NCBI GenBank assembly: GCA_025997875.1
Contig: BNVE01000151.1
Coordinates: 1-9,120 of the forward strand
Origin: Spirochaetia bacterium
Lineage (GTDB): Bacteria > Spirochaetota > Spirochaetia > Treponematales > Breznakiellaceae
Direction: 5' to 3'
DNA length: 9,120 bases
The notes under the pieces are model-generated. The model was not told the origin of the DNA. It searched no databases and was given only the letters and a program-made list of their open reading frames with translations. A program made the position numbers and the translations under genes. Of this stretch, positions 6,799-9,120 are shown in pieces. The first letter of the stretch is position 1. Every line of letters starts with the position of its first letter.

Positions 6799-7096
6799 CC
6801 AAAGATTTAAGCAAGGCAAAGATCTACATCCGGCCCGGACACACGGACATGAGGAAGGCGGTCAACGGGCTGACCCTGCTGGTGAAAGAAAAGATGGAGC
6901 AGGATCCCGCGAACCTCTGGTTCGACAGCGGAAGTGGCGAACCAAAGGTTCGCAACGACTAGAGAAGGATCGGTTTCCCTGGCCGTCTACGGCGGAAGAA
7001 GCCCTGGAGATAACGGGCGAAGAAATACAGATGCTGTTGCGGGGGATCGATTTTTTCAAAGCACACAAAGCGGTAAAATATAAACGGGCAAGTTAA
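6795..7096 (+). pseudogene. tnpB: IS66 tnpB, broken: middle replaced and out of frame
   Basis: The start ATG (6795) overlaps the tnpA stop. The first 38 codons are normal TnpB (KIYIRPGHTDMRKAVNGLTLLVKEKMEQDP), ending at 6908. From about 6909 to 6955 the sequence is unlike TnpB and consists mainly of two palindromes, so the frame ends at TAG 6960-6962 after 55 residues. The true C-terminal part resumes one frame over at 6956 (RLEKDRFPWPSTAEEALEITGEEIQMLLRGIDFF) and runs to the TAA at 7094-7096. The conserved middle of TnpB, roughly 30 residues with the F-x-x-R-x-x-x-x-K-x-L-x-W-D-type core, is missing. The product would not be functional. Compared with an intact gene of about 115-120 codons, the locus has lost some 50 bp net. 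Confidence 0.85.
6910..6953. repeat. Paired GAACC/GGTTC palindromes inside tnpB
   Basis: CGAACC-TCT-GGTTCG (6910-6924) and GCGAACC-AAA-GGTTCGC (6937-6953) are perfect short hairpins separated by 12 bases. The second recurs almost unchanged at 7099-7116, matching at 17 of 18 positions. They occupy nearly all of the segment that replaces the centre of tnpB. Confidence 0.8.
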
Positions 7097-7098
7097 AT

Positions 7099-7116
7099 CG
7101 AACCAAATGTTCGCAA
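7099..7116. repeat. Third GAACC/GTTC palindrome, between tnpB and tnpC
   Basis: CGAACCAAATGTTCGCAA repeats 6938-6955 with a single G-to-T change, which shortens the dyad to 5-bp arms (CGAAC/GTTCG). It lies three bases past the tnpB stop. Confidence 0.75.
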
Positions 7117-7128
7117 AGGTTTACAAGG

Positions 7129-7182
7129 ATCGCCTATTGTGGTAGAATAACTGTCATGGAAATGGCAGCCGCAATAGGCGAT
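7129..7182 (+). promoter_or_regulatory. Two-tier hairpin enclosing the tnpC start codon
   Basis: ATCGCCTATTG (7129-7139) and CAATAGGCGAT (7172-7182) form a perfect 11-bp outer stem. Inside it, CUGUCAU (7151-7157) pairs with AUGGCAG (7162-7168), with one G-U pair, around a GGAA (GNRA-type) tetraloop. The AUG at 7156 is in the inner stem, and the second AUG (7162) is also buried. Such a structure in mRNA reading in from outside would hide the start and limit transposase synthesis, as known for IS10 and IS50. The function here is inferred. Confidence 0.55.
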
Positions 7183-8214
7183 GAAATAAAAAACTATATC
7201 CTTCGAATTGAAAACGAAAATAAAGAATTAAAACATACTACGAAACAATATAACGAACGAGTGATAGCCTTAGAAGCGGAAAACCAGCGGCTTGAAGAAA
7301 GGTTACGGCTGGCCCTGTACCGACAATTTGGCCGGGCAAGCGAACGGTTCATCGGGAAAGGGCAGCAATCCCTGTTTGGAAATGAAGAAATCCCGGAGGG
7401 TAAAGCAGAACCACCTGAGCCTGCAGGCATACCGGTAAAAGCCCACATTCGGAACGCTAAAGGGCGGAAACCGATTGACGCCAAAATTCCCCGCGTAGCA
7501 ATACCGGTAGACATACCAGAAGAAGATAAACACTGCGCCTGTGGGCATCCCCTGGTCTGCATTGGCGAAGACATAACGGAACGATTAGTAATAGTACCGG
7601 AACAGGTATATGTTGAGCAGTATCACATAAAAAAATATGCCTGCCATCATTGCGAAGGGTCCGGGGATGAGGAAAAACCAGCAGTACGAACCGGGAAGGC
7701 GCCGGAAACTATCATGCCGGGAAGCATAGCGACGGCGGGATTGTTAAGTTATATATTTGTGAAGAAATATGATGATTATGTGCCGTATTATCGCCAGGAA
7801 GCGGGTTTTGAACGAATCGGGGTGAATATATCCCGGCAGGATATGAGTAACTGGCAAATGAAAACAGGGAAACGATTGGAACCCCTGATAGAAAAACTAA
7901 AAGCTCATGTAAAAAGCGGATCGGTGATGCAGATGGATGAAACGCCGATGGAGGTGATGCGTGAACCGGGCCGAAACAACACCAGTAAATCGTATATGTG
8001 GCTTGCCCGCGGCGGACCGCCGGACAAACCGGCGCTTTTCTATGAATACCATGAAACCCGTGCGAGTGAAAATGTGCTTCCATTTCTTGAGGGGTTCAAG
8101 GGATACTTACAAACGGATGGATGGGGCAGTTACAATACTGCGCTTAAAGGATATCCGGATGTTGTTCATGTTGGATGTTTTGCCCACACCCGGCGGAAAT
8201 TTTTTGAACGATGA
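7156..8214 (+). pseudogene. tnpC: IS66 transposase TnpC, N-terminal two thirds (frameshifted)
   Basis: These 352 residues hold most of an IS66 transposase. An N-terminal leucine-zipper-like coiled coil (about 10-52) is followed by the RQFGRASERF motif (56-65). A Cys-rich zinc-finger region follows with CACG (127-130) and CHHC (163-166). The catalytic domain has Asp261 in MQMDETPMEV and Asp321 in LQTDGWGSYN. The frame ends at VGCFAHTRRKFFER, just after a motif that in intact copies runs on into A-M-K-A-A-E. A missing G near 8208 would explain the break (GAA-CGA-TGA in place of GAA-GCG-ATG). The catalytic Glu is therefore in the next frame. The start lacks a clear Shine-Dalgarno and is buried in a hairpin. 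Confidence 0.88.
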
Positions 8215-8762
8215 AAGCGGCGGAGGCAGCAGGGGCTCAGAAAACATGCGGCGCAGCACAGGCGATCTCATACATAAAGGGACTGTACACCGTTGAAAAA
8301 GAATTACGTGAAAAGGTGAAGGAGCATGTCATATCATTGGAGGAGTTCCTTGAAGAACGGATCCTGAGATGCACACCAATAATAACAAGTTTTCATACGT
8401 GGCTTGAAAAACAATCGGAAGAAGTACTGCCCAGTTCTGCATTAGGAGCAGCGATCAAATACACGCTCAACCGATGGCCCACCCTGATCAAATATCTGTG
8501 CCATGAGGAACTGACCCCGGACAACAACGCTGCCGAACGGGGGATACGGCCGTTTGTTATGGGGAGGAAAAACTGGGTCATGTGCGGCTCCCCGGAGGGC
8601 GCAAAAACTGCCTGCGTTCTTTATTCCCTTATTGAAACGGCCAAGGCTAACAACCTGAACCCCTACCATTACCATTACCTGAAAACCGTTTTTGAAAAAG
8701 TGCCAACCCTGGCCCCCGGTGATGATTGGGGGCAACTGCTGCCCTGGAACATCACCCTCTGA
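8211..8762 (+). pseudogene. tnpC: IS66 transposase TnpC, C-terminal third (frameshifted)
   Basis: These 183 residues continue TnpC one frame back. The frame opens MKAAEAAGAQKTCGAAQAIS and includes SALGAAIKYTLNRWPTLIKYL, then PDNNAAERGIRPFVMGRKNW, where Glu109 (codon 8535-8537) is the presumed third catalytic residue. It ends with the IS66 C-terminal segment SLIETAKANNLNPYHYHYLKTVFEKVP...LLPWN. Its ATG overlaps the stop of the first part as ATGA (8211-8214), so reinitiation is conceivable, but no Shine-Dalgarno is evident. Joined with the first part, a repaired protein would have about 535 residues, normal for TnpC. No other damage is seen here, which suggests a recent break or a sequencing error. 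Confidence 0.88.
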
Positions 8763-8774
8763 TTTTTCGGGGGT

Positions 8775-8793
8775 GGTCGCTTTTGACGTTTAC
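8775..8793 (-). repeat. IS66 right terminal inverted repeat
   Basis: This is the reverse complement of the left end: GTAAACGTCAAAAGCG is identical over 16 bp (8793-8778), then ACC against CCC. It begins 13 bases after the tnpC stop. The bases just outside, CCTTATTA (8794-8801), do not repeat the left flank. Confidence 0.88.
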
Positions 8794-8887
8794 CCTTATT
8801 ATACACTTTCCGGTAATTATTTACAAGACTTTTGCCCGCTAATTCTTTGCAGCATAATGAATTAGGTCTTTATTAAGGATCGACTAA

Positions 8888-9120
8888 CTATTGTTTAGAA
8901 ATTTCTGGTTTTGCTTGACTAATTGCTTGTCTTTTTTCAATACTTTCTAAAAGTTCTTTAACGTCTTGTTCTGACCTAACTTGTTCTAGTCGGCTTACTA
9001 TGGACGGATAATCAATTTTTGTTTCGTAATTAAATTGAACACTATCAACATATTTCTTAACTATTCCATACTCTTGTTTGTCTAATAACGCATTAATTAT
9101 AGGTTTTCCCTCTATCTGCT
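8888..9120 (-). CDS. Unrecognised protein, C-terminal part only; runs off the right edge
   Basis: On the minus strand one frame is open from the window edge (first full codon 9118-9116) to TAG at 8888-8890, giving 76 residues with no start codon in view. The sequence (QIEGKPIINALLDKQEYGIVKKYVDSVQ ... IVSRLEQVRSEQDVKELLESIEKRQAIS ... PEISKQ) is hydrophilic and lysine/glutamate-rich, with a probable helical or coiled-coil stretch over residues 40-66. The frame has AT-rich codon use (AAA, GAA, ATT, TTA) quite unlike the genes to the left: 8941-9120 has 56 G+C in 180 bases, about 31%. I do not recognise the family. A phage, plasmid or other transferred gene is possible from composition alone. Between the IS66 end and this stop (8794-8887) I see no gene or terminator. 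Confidence 0.5.
   Translation of the reverse strand, partial: QIEGKPIINALLDKQEYGIVKKYVDSVQFNYETKIDYPSIVSRLEQVRSEQDVKELLESIEKRQAISQAKPEISKQ

Larger units (their letters stand above)
6421..8793 (+). mobile_element. IS66-family insertion sequence, degenerate copy
   Basis: The element is 2373 bp long, bounded by inverted repeats that start GTAA as is usual for IS66. It carries the standard gene order tnpA, tnpB, tnpC on one strand. tnpA and tnpB overlap at ATGA (6795-6798). tnpB has its middle replaced by palindromic sequence and is out of frame. tnpC is split at about 8208. The 8-bp target duplication typical of the family is absent: GGCAGGTT on the left, CCTTATTA on the right. The copy is probably immobile on its own, though its ends are well preserved. 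Confidence 0.9.

Noticed and set aside
6910..7116. CRISPR-like array from the three GAACC/GGTTC palindromes
   Set aside because: There are only three copies, with spacing of about 28 and 161 bp, no uniform spacers and no cas genes.
8195..8214. Programmed -1 frameshift in tnpC at the run of six T
   Set aside because: No standard X-XXY-YYZ heptamer is in frame, IS66 transposases are normally made from one frame, and a single missing G explains the break more simply. It is not fully excluded.

Overview
The window looks like a bacterial chromosome fragment in which a plant-polysaccharide uptake operon is hemmed in by mobile elements. My best guess at the host is a gut-associated Treponema-type spirochaete. 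The reasons are the GGG-rich, Cys-free signal peptide of the binding protein, the moderate GC, the pairing of a CUT1 sugar importer with a GH105 hydrolase, and the heavy IS load. This rests on style, not on a marker gene, and is tentative.

Layout, left to right. (1) 1-1106: right-hand part of an insertion sequence, with an rve/DDE transposase open at the left edge and two tandem ~30-bp end repeats. (2) 1209-1998: a promoter and a two-gene toxin-antitoxin module (UPF0175-type antitoxin, then DUF3368/PIN-type toxin) joined by a TAGTG overlap. (3) 2012-6138, minus strand: a four-gene operon read right to left: periplasmic sugar-binding protein, two CUT1 permeases, and a GH105 unsaturated glucuronyl/rhamnogalacturonyl hydrolase. 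The gaps are 24, 12 and 5 bases, so one transcript is likely. No ATPase is encoded, so the importer presumably borrows a shared MsmK/UgpC-type subunit. (4) 6139-6420: AT-rich leader of that operon, with two matching 15-bp dyads whose centres are 31 bp apart and a 10-bp-arm palindrome. (5) 6421-8793: an IS66-family element bounded by 19-bp terminal inverted repeats (18/19 matching). Its tnpA is intact, its tnpB is broken, and its tnpC is split by an apparent one-base frameshift. (6) 8794-9120: low-GC DNA holding the 3' end of an unrecognised minus-strand gene that runs off the right edge.

How the parts work together: the operon would import oligosaccharides, probably pectin-derived unsaturated uronides, and cleave them in the cytoplasm. 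The toxin-antitoxin pair converges on it with only 13 bases between stop codons. The IS66 copy sits just upstream of the operon, ends without a target duplication, and adjoins DNA of different composition, so the right side is probably a rearrangement or transfer junction.

I found no clearly new multi-gene system. The most interesting signals are small: a pair of GAACC/GGTTC palindromes replacing the middle of tnpB with a third copy before tnpC, a two-tier hairpin that buries the tnpC start codon, and the paired dyads upstream of the sugar operon.
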